From an uncultured Fluviicola sp. (GTDB lineage Bacteria; Bacteroidota; Bacteroidia; Flavobacteriales_D; Crocinitomicaceae), in the NCBI RefSeq assembly GCF_902168135.1, contig NZ_CABHOL010000020.1, forward strand, positions 1 through 64,000: 64,000 nt of DNA, in the 5' to 3' direction. The notes below the pieces were generated by a model. That model did no database searches. It was not told where the DNA came from and saw only the letters and a list, made by a program, of their open reading frames with translations. This document shows, one piece after another, positions 50,223 through 60,136 of this stretch (positions are counted from its first letter, which is position 1; every line of letters starts with the position of its first letter). Position numbers and translations under genes: made by a program.

Positions 50223-51782
50223 TCATTCCTTCACAAAATTCTGTATCCGCTGCATGCTTTCCGATTCGTAGCGGAACCAATACAAACCTGCAGAAAACGA
50301 AGATAAATCGAGGTTCATGAGAAGCGTTTCGTCTTTGATCTCTTTCAATTTTGCGCCACGGTAATCATAGATTTGGAGGGTGTACGGCTTATTTTCAGGA
50401 AGTTCGATCTGCACCAAGCCTGAAGAAGGATTCGGAGTGATTTTTAATCCCGCATTTTGGTATGGAACAACCGGTGGTTCCATATAGGTGTAAACCGTTA
50501 TTTTATCGGTGGCTGAAGTTGCTCCGCCATTGTTGATTAAGTAAATTTTCTTTCCGTCGGGAGAAACGGCGATATCGCGCAGTCTCCCGTTCAGTAACTG
50601 GTCTTCGGCAAAGTATTTTTTGGGATTGGGGTTCTCGTTGGTTGAAGCGGCAATGGTTCCCTGCGCGTTTAGTTTGAATTGGTACAATTCCATATTTGTA
50701 TTGTCACCTTTTTTCAGCGTAACCAGCAAAATGCTGTTTGTCCACTCGGGGATGGAAGTGCTTTTGTAATAAATCCCGTCAGACGGAGCCACTGTGCACC
50801 AGCTGCTTCCAACATTGGAACCTGGAGTTGGAACTGCACAAATGGAATAAATCGGTTCAACCAAGTGATCGTTTGCAATTTGAGGATGTGGAACGTAATT
50901 GGCAACGTAGGCCGCTTCTCCCGGAAAATTATCATCGTCGTGGAAACCGTGCACGTCTTTCCAGCCATAATTCATTCCTTTTTCGAGGATATTGATTTCG
51001 TCGTCCGTTTTGTCACCATGTTCTATGTTGTAAAGAAGGTCAAGGTTGGTGTTGTAGACCAATCCCTGCGGGTTTCTGTGTCCGCGTGTGAAAAAGGAAT
51101 TTCCGGGAATTGGATTGTCTGCAGGAATACTTCCGTCCATGTTGAAACGGTGGATTTTCCCATTGTCGGTTGCCGGGTCCTGGGCAAAATTATTCGGATT
51201 GTCGGTCGGAGGATTGTAGCATTGGTTATTTGCGGAACCATGGTCTCCGATTGTTACAAATAAATACGGAATCGTATTTTGTTTTACGGCCAGTAATCTT
51301 CCTCCGAGGTGATCATAGCCCGTGGAAATATTGGTGACAATATCCTGGTAAGCCACGACTTGTTCGGCATTCGGGTCCCATTCCAGCCTGCGGATCTTAA
51401 ATCGGGTTGCCGGATTTCCTGAAGTTCCGGAATTGTAGGAATACATGAAATAAATGAAGGAAGATCCGGTTGTCGTAAAATCCGGATGCAGAGCAAGCCC
51501 CAACGTTCCGCCTCCGATTCCCAGGCTTGGACAAAGCACAGAGTTTTCCAAAGGACTTCCCCCGAAATAATCATTTGCTGTGTAAATAACGATTTTAGTT
51601 CCTGTTTCAGCATCGATCCTGGAGACTCTTCCGTTGCTTTCTGTTGCCCAAAGCATGGAATCCGGTCCGTAGAATAGTTCCCAGGGAGTGGAGACTTGAG
51701 TCGGTAATTCTGAACGTACGAAAGTTTGTGCTTTCCCGGAAAAGAAATGCACGACGATAAGGAGGAGGATGAAATACTTCAT
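50223..51782 (-). CDS. secreted sugar dehydrogenase-like protein with type IX sorting domain
   Basis: A 519-residue protein. Signal peptide (MKYFILLLIVVHFFSGKAQ), then a six-bladed glucose/sorbosone dehydrogenase (GSDH/PQQ) beta-propeller at about 30-420, with phrases SLGIGGGTLGLALHPDF, GRLLAVKQNTIPYLFVTIGDHG and EHGDKTDDEINILEKGMNYGWKDVHGFHD. The C-terminal 85 residues are a type IX secretion sorting domain (ITPNPSSGLVQIELPENKPYTLQIYDYRG, LDLSSFSAGLYWFRY). PQQ- and Ca-binding residues cannot be fully verified by eye. It would be exported to the cell surface or medium. Confidence 0.88.
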   Translation of the reverse strand: MKYFILLLIVVHFFSGKAQTFVRSELPTQVSTPWELFYGPDSMLWATESNGRVSRIDAETGTKIVIYTANDYFGGSPLENSVLCPSLGIGGGTLGLALHPDFTTTGSSFIYFMYSYNSGTSGNPATRFKIRRLEWDPNAEQVVAYQDIVTNISTGYDHLGGRLLAVKQNTIPYLFVTIGDHGSANNQCYNPPTDNPNNFAQDPATDNGKIHRFNMDGSIPADNPIPGNSFFTRGHRNPQGLVYNTNLDLLYNIEHGDKTDDEINILEKGMNYGWKDVHGFHDDDNFPGEAAYVANYVPHPQIANDHLVEPIYSICAVPTPGSNVGSSWCTVAPSDGIYYKSTSIPEWTNSILLVTLKKGDNTNMELYQFKLNAQGTIAASTNENPNPKKYFAEDQLLNGRLRDIAVSPDGKKIYLINNGGATSATDKITVYTYMEPPVVPYQNAGLKITPNPSSGLVQIELPENKPYTLQIYDYRGAKLKEIKDETLLMNLDLSSFSAGLYWFRYESESMQRIQNFVKE

Positions 51783-51824
51783 GCTTGATGGAGTTGATGC
51801 GATAAAAGTACGATTTAGAATGCA

Positions 51825-51855
51825 AAAAGCCCGAATATTTATCTTCCGGGCTTTT
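51825..51855 (-). terminator. terminator of the 677-residue type IX cargo gene
   Basis: AAAAGCCCG (51825-51833) pairs with CGGGCTTTT (51847-51855) and T follow on the leftward strand. It lies 20 bases after the stop at 51875. Confidence 0.85.
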
Positions 51856-51874
51856 CTATTTTGACTATCGAGGT

Positions 51875-53908
51875 TTATTTGATGACTATCCGTTTGGTTA
51901 TTTCAGATCCGTTAAGTGTGCAGGAAACCAGGTAAGTTCCCGGGGCCAGGTATTCAAGATCTATTTCCGACGAACCGGAGATTTTACTTGTAAAGACTGA
52001 CTTGCCATCCAATCCAGATACTTTCAATTCGAATTCCTCGTTGTTGGTTGTTTGGATAGTTATTTTTCCGTTGCTTGGATTCGGATGAATGGAGAAATCA
52101 AAGGTATAAGTTGATAAACCGAGGGAGGATATATTCAGGTTCAGGTAACTCACACTGTCGCATCCATATTGGTTCAGTGAATGATAGGAGTAAATACCGC
52201 TCTGAGTATAGGTTTGATTGTTCCAGATTGTGGAGTCAAGGGCAAAAACTACTAATGTATCACTTTCTGAAATGTGGCTTCCGTCTGTAACCGTGTTGAA
52301 CACCTGGTTGGTAATAATGGCAGGATTGTAATCAAAATAGATCCTCGCTTTATTTTTTATTACGACTCCATGTGCCAGGTTTGGTTTCTGCTCGAATTCA
52401 AAAATAACATAACCGGTGCTTAAATAAGGTCCGGCTGAAATTGAAGCTGGGAGAAGGATGGTATCGAAATTAAAACGCAATACATCATTGTTGTCAAAAT
52501 GCACTTTCACAGGATGGGAAGAGCCAAGGATCCTCAAACTTTCCTTTTTGATGTTAGGGTTCAGTGAATCTATTAATTTGATGTTGTAAGCGTAAGAATT
52601 TCCAGTATTTCTGAAGCGTATTGTATAAGTCAGTTTTTCATTGTTATACACAAAATGAGGAGTGCAATCACCGGATGGATAAACCTTTTTGTCGTTTGGA
52701 TCATACCCGTTTAGCACTGGGAATCTATAATTTCGAGTGTTGTTACCTGGATCAGAATCTCCAACCAGGTCATTAATTTTTAAATCCAGGTATACGGAAT
52801 CACCTACTTGAGCATTGGTGCTTGTAAGAAGTGTTACATTAGCAATAAATGAGTTGCCGCTTGGTTGAGATAAATTGGCATAATTCCAATACAAGGTATC
52901 TCCACTTATCGAATTTGGGGCTGGGACTGCGCTTACAAAGCTTGTAAGTGGATCCAGGACCAAAGAAATTGTTCCTGAAGTGTTCTGGCATCCAAGGTTT
53001 TCAGCGTGTATAGTGGTATAAGCCTGTTGTCCGGGCATAAAATTCGCGCTGACGAGGTTTACTAAGTTGTCAAATCCCGGTGATAATACATCAATGAATA
53101 CACTATCAGTGCATTGTAAAATCCCGAGTGAGTCAAAAACCTCGAAATAAAGAGTGGTATCACTGGCAGGAGTAACAGTAATATTGTTTTGAGTTGAACC
53201 GTTTTCCCAGGTAATAATGTTGTTCGCACAGTTGTTATCATTGAACTTGATATTATCCAATCCCCAGTTATCGCAGCATGATCCGGATGAGTTTGGTTGG
53301 ATCCATCGGAACAATGTACCGTTCGAAATGGCATTATAAGGTAATGGATAAGTAAAAGTATTCCATTGTGTAAAAGGGGTGGGGCCGGTTGCAGCAGGTA
53401 CAGCACTGTTATTAATATGAGGAGCTGTCGTTCCATCAGGAACAAAATAAACAATGTCTGCCCAGTTAGCACCATTGTTCACACTGTATTGCAGTAGTAC
53501 TCCTTCGTTCATTTGATCAGGCCCTTCACATGGGGAAGCTCCTCCCTGAACGGCATACATTAAATCAAATCGGATTTCTCCTCCGCAGCTGGTGTTAATA
53601 GGACTTGTTGTAATACTTGGTATCCCAACAGATGTGGAAGCCCAATAATAAGGTGTGCCATCAATAGAGTTTCCACAAGGGGTTCCGAATGTGGTGGTTC
53701 CTGTTGTTTGCCATCCAGGTGGAATGGAACCGTTGAAATTATACAAGGTGTTAAATACTCCTGTTGAATAAGGATAGACACCTACTGTTACACTCGTGTT
53801 TGGACAAGTTGTGATAATATCGTTTACCGTAGTTACGGTACATTGAGCAAAAGTTCGGTATAAACTGAACAAGCTCAAAAGAAAAATGAAGATTCGGTGT
53901 TTCATCAA
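51875..53908 (-). CDS. secreted type IX cargo protein with conserved repeat-like domain
   Basis: A 677-residue protein. Signal peptide (MMKHRIFIFLLSLFSLYRTFAQ), a reelin-like/concanavalin region (WASTSVGIPSITTSPINTS, EGVLLQYSVNNGANWADIVYF), a DUF11/DUF7619-type segment in the middle (KLTYTIRFRNTGNSYAYNIKLIDSLNPNIK, KARIYFDYNPAIITNQVFNTV), and a C-terminal type IX sorting domain (FSIHPNPSNGKITIQTTNNEEFELKVSGLDGK, LEYLAPGTYLVSC). It should be exposed at the surface. Function unknown, adhesion likely by fold type. Confidence 0.85.
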   Translation of the reverse strand: MMKHRIFIFLLSLFSLYRTFAQCTVTTVNDIITTCPNTSVTVGVYPYSTGVFNTLYNFNGSIPPGWQTTGTTTFGTPCGNSIDGTPYYWASTSVGIPSITTSPINTSCGGEIRFDLMYAVQGGASPCEGPDQMNEGVLLQYSVNNGANWADIVYFVPDGTTAPHINNSAVPAATGPTPFTQWNTFTYPLPYNAISNGTLFRWIQPNSSGSCCDNWGLDNIKFNDNNCANNIITWENGSTQNNITVTPASDTTLYFEVFDSLGILQCTDSVFIDVLSPGFDNLVNLVSANFMPGQQAYTTIHAENLGCQNTSGTISLVLDPLTSFVSAVPAPNSISGDTLYWNYANLSQPSGNSFIANVTLLTSTNAQVGDSVYLDLKINDLVGDSDPGNNTRNYRFPVLNGYDPNDKKVYPSGDCTPHFVYNNEKLTYTIRFRNTGNSYAYNIKLIDSLNPNIKKESLRILGSSHPVKVHFDNNDVLRFNFDTILLPASISAGPYLSTGYVIFEFEQKPNLAHGVVIKNKARIYFDYNPAIITNQVFNTVTDGSHISESDTLVVFALDSTIWNNQTYTQSGIYSYHSLNQYGCDSVSYLNLNISSLGLSTYTFDFSIHPNPSNGKITIQTTNNEEFELKVSGLDGKSVFTSKISGSSEIDLEYLAPGTYLVSCTLNGSEITKRIVIK

Positions 53909-54024
53909 GCTGATTTTTTCTGTAAAGGTAGACTTTCTTCTTTAGTTCTCATAAAACCAACTGTTTTTTTGAGAGGTTTAAGCAGTGTGAATCAGTTGAA
54001 ACCTGATTTCTCTGTTCCTTCTAT

Positions 54025-54032
54025 TATCTTTG
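54025..54032 (+). promoter_or_regulatory. TAnnTTTG box of thiL
   Basis: TATCTTTG, 18 bases before the ATG at 54051. No clear TTTG at the -33 position. Confidence 0.5.
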
Positions 54033-54050
54033 TAAGATATATTAAAGTAC

Positions 54051-55088
54051 ATGTCAGAAGAAAAAAGAACGGACCTGGAATCCCTGGGTGAATTTGGAAC
54101 GATTGATTTATTGACGAAAAACTTCCTGCTTACCAGGGAATCAACAGCTTTTGGTATCGGAGACGATGCAGCTGTCCTGGAAAGGAATGAGGAGCAGTAT
54201 ACCCTTATTTCCACGGATATGCTGGTGGAAGGTGTTCATTTCAACCTGATGTACGTTCCTTTCAAACATCTGGGATATAAATCCGTTGCTGTGAATCTGT
54301 CTGATATCGCTGCAATGAATGGTACGCCTGAACAAATTACGGTTTCAATAGCTGTTTCAAACCGGTTTCCATTGGAGGCGTTGGAAGAGTTATACGATGG
54401 AATCCGATTGGCGTGTCAGCATTACAAAGTAGATTTGATCGGCGGTGATACGACTTCTTCGCGATCCGGATTGGTCATTTCGGTAACTGCCATAGGCGTG
54501 GTCGATAAATCCAAAGTTGTTTACAGGTCAGGAGCGGGAGTGAACGATCTGTTGGTAGTTTCCGGAGATCTGGGAGCAGCTTATGTCGGATTGCAGGTTT
54601 TGGAGCGTGAAAAGAGCGTTTTTGAAGCAAATCCGGATATTCAGCCTGACCTGGATGGAAAGGATTATATCATTCAAAGACAATTGAAACCTGAAGCGCG
54701 TTTAGATGTGGTCAATTATTTGAAAGAGCTGGATGTGGTTCCTACATCGATGATAGATGTGTCTGACGGATTGGCTTCTGAAGTACTTCATCTGTGTAAA
54801 GCAAGCAATAAAGGTGCGATGGTTTATAATGCAAAACTTCCGATCGATTCACTGACATCGACTACGGCGATTGATTTTAACCTGGATCCCTCTACTTGTG
54901 TATTGAATGGAGGCGAGGATTATGAATTGTTATTCACGGTTGCGCAAAGTGATTTTGATAAGATTAAAGGGAATCCGCATATGACGGTTATCGGATATAT
55001 GACGGATGCAAGTGAAGGGACTTACCTGGTTGATACGAATGAATCGTTGATTCCTTTGAGAGCCCAGGGGTGGAATCATTTCCAATAG
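54051..55088 (+). CDS. thiL: thiamine-monophosphate kinase
   Basis: A 345-residue kinase of the PurM/ThiL fold that phosphorylates thiamine phosphate to the active diphosphate. N terminus FGTIDLLTKNF and GIGDDAAVLE, metal/ATP loops STDMLVEGVHFNLMY, GGDTTSSRSGLVISVTAIG, and VSDGLASEVLHLCKAS fit the family. Size normal. No other thiamine gene is in the window and no TPP riboswitch is seen in its leader. Confidence 0.93.
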   Translation: MSEEKRTDLESLGEFGTIDLLTKNFLLTRESTAFGIGDDAAVLERNEEQYTLISTDMLVEGVHFNLMYVPFKHLGYKSVAVNLSDIAAMNGTPEQITVSIAVSNRFPLEALEELYDGIRLACQHYKVDLIGGDTTSSRSGLVISVTAIGVVDKSKVVYRSGAGVNDLLVVSGDLGAAYVGLQVLEREKSVFEANPDIQPDLDGKDYIIQRQLKPEARLDVVNYLKELDVVPTSMIDVSDGLASEVLHLCKASNKGAMVYNAKLPIDSLTSTTAIDFNLDPSTCVLNGGEDYELLFTVAQSDFDKIKGNPHMTVIGYMTDASEGTYLVDTNESLIPLRAQGWNHFQ

Positions 55089-55110
55089 GAATTGGAGAAA
55101 TTATAGAACA

Positions 55111-55145
55111 AAAAAATCCCCTTGGTTTAACCAAGGGGATTTTTT
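55111..55145. terminator. bidirectional terminator between thiL and a lipoprotein gene
   Basis: AAAAAATCCCCTTGG and CCAAGGGGATTTTTT pair perfectly over 15 bases around TTTAA, giving T-runs on both strands. It serves both convergent genes. Confidence 0.92.
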
Positions 55146-55437
55146 ATTTATTGTCTTTCTGATCTTTCTTTCTTAATGGATCTGTGATGTCTCCTCCGTC
55201 CGGATCCGGTGCATTTGGATCAACAGTTGGATTTGAATCCGTTCCGGTTCCGTTCCCGGATCCGCCTAAAGCATTTGGGTTTCCAATTCCTTCGGATGAA
55301 GTTGTAGAAGTTCCTGTTGAAAGGCTTTTGACCTCTGCTTCAGGCTCAGTGCAACCGCCAGTTCTTGGGCGGATGTCAGCTTTTTGACAAGCTGCAAACA
55401 CGAGTAATAATGATGCTATAAGTGTTATCTTTTTCAT
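55144..55437 (-). CDS. small lipoprotein, disordered
   Basis: About 97 residues from the ATG at 55437 (signal peptide MKKITLIASLLLVFAAC with a lipoprotein Cys at 17); an ATG at 55461 would add eight residues before it. The mature part is Gly/Asp/Pro/Ser-rich and low in hydrophobics (GGSGNGTGTDSNP, DPNAPDPDGGDITD), so it is probably disordered or a linker-like tail. Function unknown. Confidence 0.6.
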   Translation of the reverse strand: MKKITLIASLLLVFAACQKADIRPRTGGCTEPEAEVKSLSTGTSTTSSEGIGNPNALGGSGNGTGTDSNPTVDPNAPDPDGGDITDPLRKKDQKDNK

Positions 55438-55472
55438 ATCGTAAAAACGCATACTCAACAAATATAAACTAT

Positions 55473-58388
55473 TTAATCATTTATTTCCAAATTTTCATAA
55501 GGAATTTTGATTAAAACGCGTGTTCCCTTGATTGAACGGTCCGGATTCGTCATTTGAAATGGCCCGATCAGCTCGTAATCCTTATTCCACATTTGACGGA
55601 TCAGGTCTATTCTTTTTGAAGTAATTTCCATTCCCTGGGACTTGTGATCGCCTTTAAACTTGGCCTTTTTGTTCAAACTGTAGTCTATTCCGATCCCGTT
55701 ATCATCAATGCAGATTTCCAATTGATCCCCTAGCGCTTTGATAGTTACAACGATTTCTCCTTTTTTTGTTTCGTCGGGAAGAATTCCGTGAATAATGCTG
55801 TTTTCTACGAAAGGCTGAAGCAGCATCGCAGGAACGGTTACCTGTTCCAGGTCAATATCCCGGTTTTCGATTTTGTAGGTAAACCGGTCTTTGAAACGCA
55901 TGGCTTCCAGGGAAAGGTATAATTCCAATCGTTCCAATTCCTGGTGCAGGGTCACTACATTATCTCCTTCTGATGCGCTGTCCAGGTTTTTCCGGATCAA
56001 TTTCGCGAAACTGGTCAGGTACCTGTTTGCAGATACGCGGTCCTGCGTGTTGATAAAGTATTGAATGGAATTCAACGAATTAAAGATGAAATGGCGGTTC
56101 ATACTGGCATTCAGTGATTGCTGTTCCAAAGCAAGCAGACGTGATTTGTTTTCCAGGTTTATTTTGTAGTTGCGTTCTCTTTCACGCTTGATCTGCAACC
56201 TGAAATAATAGCGTATTCCGAATGCTATGGCGACAAAAACAAGGATATAGAACCACCAGGTTCTCCAAAAAGGCGGAGTAATGGTGATTTCAAATGAACT
56301 GATGTCTGATATTTTCTTTGTCCCGGAAATAGCGCGGATCTGAAGCGTATAATCTCCCGCATCCAGGTTGGAAAGGATGATGGTCGGGTTTAAAGTCGGG
56401 GGAGACCATTTGTCGGATTCTCCTTCCAGGCGGTATTGAAAAGTAACGGATTCGGGATCTTCCATCGAAATCCCATCCAGATCTATAATCAGGTTGTTCT
56501 TAGAATAATTAAGTTTCAATCCGTTATAAATGTCGGAAGGGTTTATTTCCCGGTAATTCACAAGGACTCGAGCAATGTTGAGCTTGGGTTTAAAGTCGGA
56601 GAACCCGTCTTCTAAATCAAGCTGGAGTTTTGCCAGGCCTTCACTGGTGCCGAACCAAAAGTTTCCGCCTTCATAAATCGAAGAATTGATGTTGGATTCC
56701 AGGTTGATCAAGCCGTTGTTGGTTCCGATGTGTTTTACCAGTAATTGGGAGTTTTCGCTGTTTTCAAAAACATACAACCCATCGTTCGTGCCTACAAAAA
56801 TGTTGCTTTCTACGCGGTGGATAAAATTGATGAAGCGAGCCCCGCTCTTGGAACTGTATGAAACGTCCGTGAAATTGATCCCGTCGAAGATCACCAACCC
56901 GTTTTCGGTGCCTATCCAAACACGGTTGTCCACATCTGTTTCGATCGAAGCAATGCTGGCTTTGAATTTTTTAAGCAGTTTCTGTGTTTTTTTTGCCAGG
57001 TTGAGCTCATAAAGACCTTTGGATGTTGCTACCAGGATATTCGAATAGTAGAATGTGATATCCCGGATGTTTCCGTCCCGGCTGATATTGAATTTGAAAC
57101 TGGGATAATGATGAAGGGTGTTGTTTTCAATATATCCCACACTTTCTTCACCGGCAACTATCAGCCTGTTCTTTAAAGGTTTCAATACCCGGAAGGTGGT
57201 AGAAAATTTTTCAGAGAGGTATCTTTTCGGTTCGGACTTAAAATCCCAGCTGAATATTCCCATATCGGTTGCGAACCAGGCCAATCCGTTGAAATATTCA
57301 ATGTCCCAGATAGTTGTTGCCGGAATAGGAATGTTCTCGCAAACCCCCTGCAGGTTCATTTTGAAGGCCCCTTTATCATAGGAACCAAAAAGGTAGCTTC
57401 CGTTTTTCAATTTTGTCCCCGAAAGGATCAGGTCCGAAGGCATGCCGGTTTTGGTGGAGTAAATCTGCAGGTTTTGATTGGCAAAACGGACAAGCCCTTT
57501 TCCATCACTTCCGAACCAGATATTTCCTTCGTTGTCCTGGAAAGAGCAATTGATCGCTTTTACAGGAAGTCCGTTAGCTTCGTTCAAACTAAGCTGCTTC
57601 ATTTGAGGGGACAGACGGATAACTCCCTCCGGAGAAGACAGCCAGAGCTGATTTGAACGGTCACTTGTTAGTGCTCCAATATAAAGATCTGTTGCCTGAA
57701 CGGGAATCGAATCAAATTTTTTGAAGGTCATATCGGTTTTGAAAAGCCCTTCGAATGAAGTAGAAATGAAGACTTTGTTCTGAGCAAGTGCAATTCCGGA
57801 AATGCGACGGTCCCTGAACGCTTCTACACGATTAAAATTCGTGAGATCGTCAGTGAAATACAACCCGTCCCGAGTACCGATGTAAAGCTTTCCATGGATG
57901 ATTTCCAAATCCCTGCAGGCAGATGCGTGGGGATTTTTCAAAGTGATTTTTGAAACATGCCCCTTTGAAAGAATATACAAACCGCTTCCTTCAGTGGAAG
58001 CAATGATTTTCCCCTGGTATTGAATAAAGTCCGTAACGATTACAGTTCGGTTATTATCTCCAAGTGAATAGGTCTGTGCTTTGTTGTTCTTGATTTCGGT
58101 AATTCCACCTTCATGACCGACCCAAATGGTTTTTTGAATAAACTGCAGGCAGGAGACACGGTTGTTGAACAAACCCTGTTCCAGTGAAAAGGTCGTAAAT
58201 GTTTTTCCGTTGAATTTGGCCAATCCACCCAATGTTCCAACCCATAAATAGCCGTCGTCATCCTGTGTAATACACTGGACTTGTGATTGCGGGAGGCCTT
58301 GCCCGTTGGAGTATGTAATGAAAGAATAGTCTTGCGCCATTCCCAAAGTAGAAATGGCTGCAAAGACCATTAATGCGAGTAATCTCAT
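55473..58388 (-). CDS. LytS-type sensor histidine kinase with periplasmic two-component propeller
   Basis: A 971-residue kinase. Signal peptide, then about a dozen propeller repeats (YLWVGTLGGLAKFNGKTFTTFS, IWVGHEGGITEIKN, NIWFGSDGKGLVRF) to residue 620, a YYY-type beta-sandwich (FQYRLEGESDKWSP, DYTLQIRA), one membrane helix (TWWFYILVFVAIAFGIRYY), and a cytoplasmic His-kinase domain with NRHFIFNSLNSI (the usual NPHF here is NRHF), then QPFVENSIIHGI and a late DNGIGID. The phosphoacceptor His is in NRHF. Its ATG overlaps the LytTR regulator's stop by four bases. Confidence 0.92.
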   Translation of the reverse strand: MRLLALMVFAAISTLGMAQDYSFITYSNGQGLPQSQVQCITQDDDGYLWVGTLGGLAKFNGKTFTTFSLEQGLFNNRVSCLQFIQKTIWVGHEGGITEIKNNKAQTYSLGDNNRTVIVTDFIQYQGKIIASTEGSGLYILSKGHVSKITLKNPHASACRDLEIIHGKLYIGTRDGLYFTDDLTNFNRVEAFRDRRISGIALAQNKVFISTSFEGLFKTDMTFKKFDSIPVQATDLYIGALTSDRSNQLWLSSPEGVIRLSPQMKQLSLNEANGLPVKAINCSFQDNEGNIWFGSDGKGLVRFANQNLQIYSTKTGMPSDLILSGTKLKNGSYLFGSYDKGAFKMNLQGVCENIPIPATTIWDIEYFNGLAWFATDMGIFSWDFKSEPKRYLSEKFSTTFRVLKPLKNRLIVAGEESVGYIENNTLHHYPSFKFNISRDGNIRDITFYYSNILVATSKGLYELNLAKKTQKLLKKFKASIASIETDVDNRVWIGTENGLVIFDGINFTDVSYSSKSGARFINFIHRVESNIFVGTNDGLYVFENSENSQLLVKHIGTNNGLINLESNINSSIYEGGNFWFGTSEGLAKLQLDLEDGFSDFKPKLNIARVLVNYREINPSDIYNGLKLNYSKNNLIIDLDGISMEDPESVTFQYRLEGESDKWSPPTLNPTIILSNLDAGDYTLQIRAISGTKKISDISSFEITITPPFWRTWWFYILVFVAIAFGIRYYFRLQIKRERERNYKINLENKSRLLALEQQSLNASMNRHFIFNSLNSIQYFINTQDRVSANRYLTSFAKLIRKNLDSASEGDNVVTLHQELERLELYLSLEAMRFKDRFTYKIENRDIDLEQVTVPAMLLQPFVENSIIHGILPDETKKGEIVVTIKALGDQLEICIDDNGIGIDYSLNKKAKFKGDHKSQGMEITSKRIDLIRQMWNKDYELIGPFQMTNPDRSIKGTRVLIKIPYENLEIND

Positions 58389-59170
58389 CCTTCTTTCAGC
58401 ATTTTCACAAAATCAGTCACTCGGTTTCTTGCCACGGGTATGCGCAATCCGTTTTTCAGCACCGCAAAATGACCGTCTTCATTAATGTATTCCGCAAGAT
58501 TATTGAGATTAATGATATGCGATTTATGGATCCGGAAAAACTTGGCCGGATTCAGGATGTTTTCGTAAATCTTTAATGTTCTGGTGTCCAGGTAGCGTGT
58601 TCCGTCATTAAAATAGATCGTTGTACAGTTTCCGCTTGCCTCCAGATGAGAAATCGTATTGTCTTCCACGATTTTCAGCCCTTTGGTATGGCTGATTGCG
58701 ATGCGGTTGTTCGGTTTGTTGCGAAGCAGTTGGTCGGACAGGTTGCGCAGACTTCGGAAATAAGTCACATAATTCTCCGGGTCTTGCCCGAATACATTAT
58801 TTGCTTCCACCAGTTTTTCAACGGCAACCCGCAGGTCGTCAATATCGATTGGCTTCAGAAGGTAATAAACAGCACTTGCATTGAATGCACGGATCGCATA
58901 ATCCTTAAAGGCCGTAACAAATACAACCAGGAAATTCTTTTCTTCTACTTCTTCCAGTAATTCAAATCCTTCTGCACCGCTCGGCATTCGGATATCCAAA
59001 AAGACCACGTCCGGTTTGCTGGCAGTGATCAGTGCTTTGGCTTGTTCTTTCCCGGAAGCTTCACCGATTACTTCGATTTCAGGACAGAAATCGTCCAGCA
59101 TCATGATTAAATTTTTGCGTGCGTATTCTTCGTCATCAATGACCAAAGCACGAAGTCTTTTCGGTTCCAT
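58385..59170 (-). CDS. LytTR-family response regulator
   Basis: A 261-residue two-domain regulator. Receiver 1-125: IDDEEYARKN acidic pair, DVVFLDIRMPSG phosphoacceptor Asp, VTAF and KPID. LytTR DNA-binding domain from about 155 (IAISHTKGLKIVEDNTISHLEASGN, FFRIHKSHIINLNNL, IPVARNRV). It is encoded before and overlaps the LytS-type kinase, so the two form an operon. Target genes cannot be read from here. Confidence 0.94.
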   Translation of the reverse strand: MEPKRLRALVIDDEEYARKNLIMMLDDFCPEIEVIGEASGKEQAKALITASKPDVVFLDIRMPSGAEGFELLEEVEEKNFLVVFVTAFKDYAIRAFNASAVYYLLKPIDIDDLRVAVEKLVEANNVFGQDPENYVTYFRSLRNLSDQLLRNKPNNRIAISHTKGLKIVEDNTISHLEASGNCTTIYFNDGTRYLDTRTLKIYENILNPAKFFRIHKSHIINLNNLAEYINEDGHFAVLKNGLRIPVARNRVTDFVKMLKEG

Positions 59171-59344
59171 AATGTAGTTTGTTACGTGTTCTTACCGACA
59201 ATTTACGAGTTCTTAGAAACTGAGTGATGGTTTTTAAACAGGATACACTCAAATTTAAACTGTTAAAATAAATAGCCTGTCAGTATAATCAAAAGTTATA
59301 ACCGTTAAAATTATTTATTTTTTGCAGAATCAACTATTAAAACC

Positions 59345-59367
59345 AGGGGTGAAAATTTCTCACCTCT
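59345..59367 (-). terminator. weak terminator of the 249-residue hydrolase gene
   Basis: AGGGGTGA (59345-59352) pairs with TCACCTCT (59360-59367) with one G-U; on the leftward strand the T-run is interrupted (GGTTTTAA). It lies 19 bases after the stop. Confidence 0.5.
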
Positions 59368-59386
59368 TTATTATTTTAATACCCGG

Positions 59387-60136
59387 TTAAAATATTGTTT
59401 GCAATAATTGAATGACTTCCTCGCGGTTCTCTTCATGGGACATATGTGCCGCATTTGGAAAAACAATGGAAGAGATTTTATGCTGTTTGCAAAACGAATC
59501 CAGCAATCCTACATTGACCAGTTTGTCGTTGTGCCCGCTGATGACTGTATACTTTTCAGGGTTCTTTTCCATCAGGTATGCGAGGTCGAAGCGGTTTTTC
59601 ATTGCCAGGGCCGCCCATGCGATTGCCTTCGGGTCCATTTTGTCAGCAATTCGGATATAATGATCTATCGCGTCCTTCATCATTGCCGGATTGGAGAAGA
59701 GGTTCGGAATAGCTTCACGAATAAAAACAGGTGCTTTCGTGAGTACCAGGTTGGCAACCCGTTCGCGGTCCCGCTTTTTGTCTTCCGAGTCACTCCAGGG
59801 GTGTGAATGGAACAGGATCAGGTGTTCAATGCCGGGAATGAGCTTCGTCAATTCCATACCTACATATCCACCCATAGAATGTCCTATGATAATGGGGTGT
59901 TTCAGGTTTTCATGAAGAATGATTTGTTCCACTGCTTTGGCCATGGACAGGATGGAAGGAGCAGCGTTGAAATCTACGGGGCTCTTGCCGTGTCCGGGTA
60001 AATCAATGCAGACTGCTCTCACAGGGAGATGGGGGATTAATTCGTCCCACATACTGTAATCCTCCATGAAACCGTGCAAAAAAATTACAGGACTTCCATT
60101 TCCGGAAATCCTGTAATTCAATAATTGTTCGTTCAT
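59387..60136 (-). CDS. alpha/beta hydrolase (second)
   Basis: A 249-residue cytosolic alpha/beta-hydrolase. Oxyanion GFMEDYSMWDEL, nucleophile GHSMGGYVGMEL, catalytic Asp and His in HNDKLVNVG and AAHMSHEENREEV. Its start overlaps the stop of the X-Pro aminopeptidase gene as TAATG, implying coupled translation. It may hydrolyse a small ester or peptide-like product; specificity unknown. Confidence 0.87.
   Translation of the reverse strand: MNEQLLNYRISGNGSPVIFLHGFMEDYSMWDELIPHLPVRAVCIDLPGHGKSPVDFNAAPSILSMAKAVEQIILHENLKHPIIIGHSMGGYVGMELTKLIPGIEHLILFHSHPWSDSEDKKRDRERVANLVLTKAPVFIREAIPNLFSNPAMMKDAIDHYIRIADKMDPKAIAWAALAMKNRFDLAYLMEKNPEKYTVISGHNDKLVNVGLLDSFCKQHKISSIVFPNAAHMSHEENREEVIQLLQTIF

Noticed and set aside
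53909-54050. TPP riboswitch before thiL
   Set aside because: The leader has an ACCTGAT-like phrase (GAAACCTGATTTC) but lacks the partner CTGAGA and AATGCCNGCG core, so no aptamer can be built.
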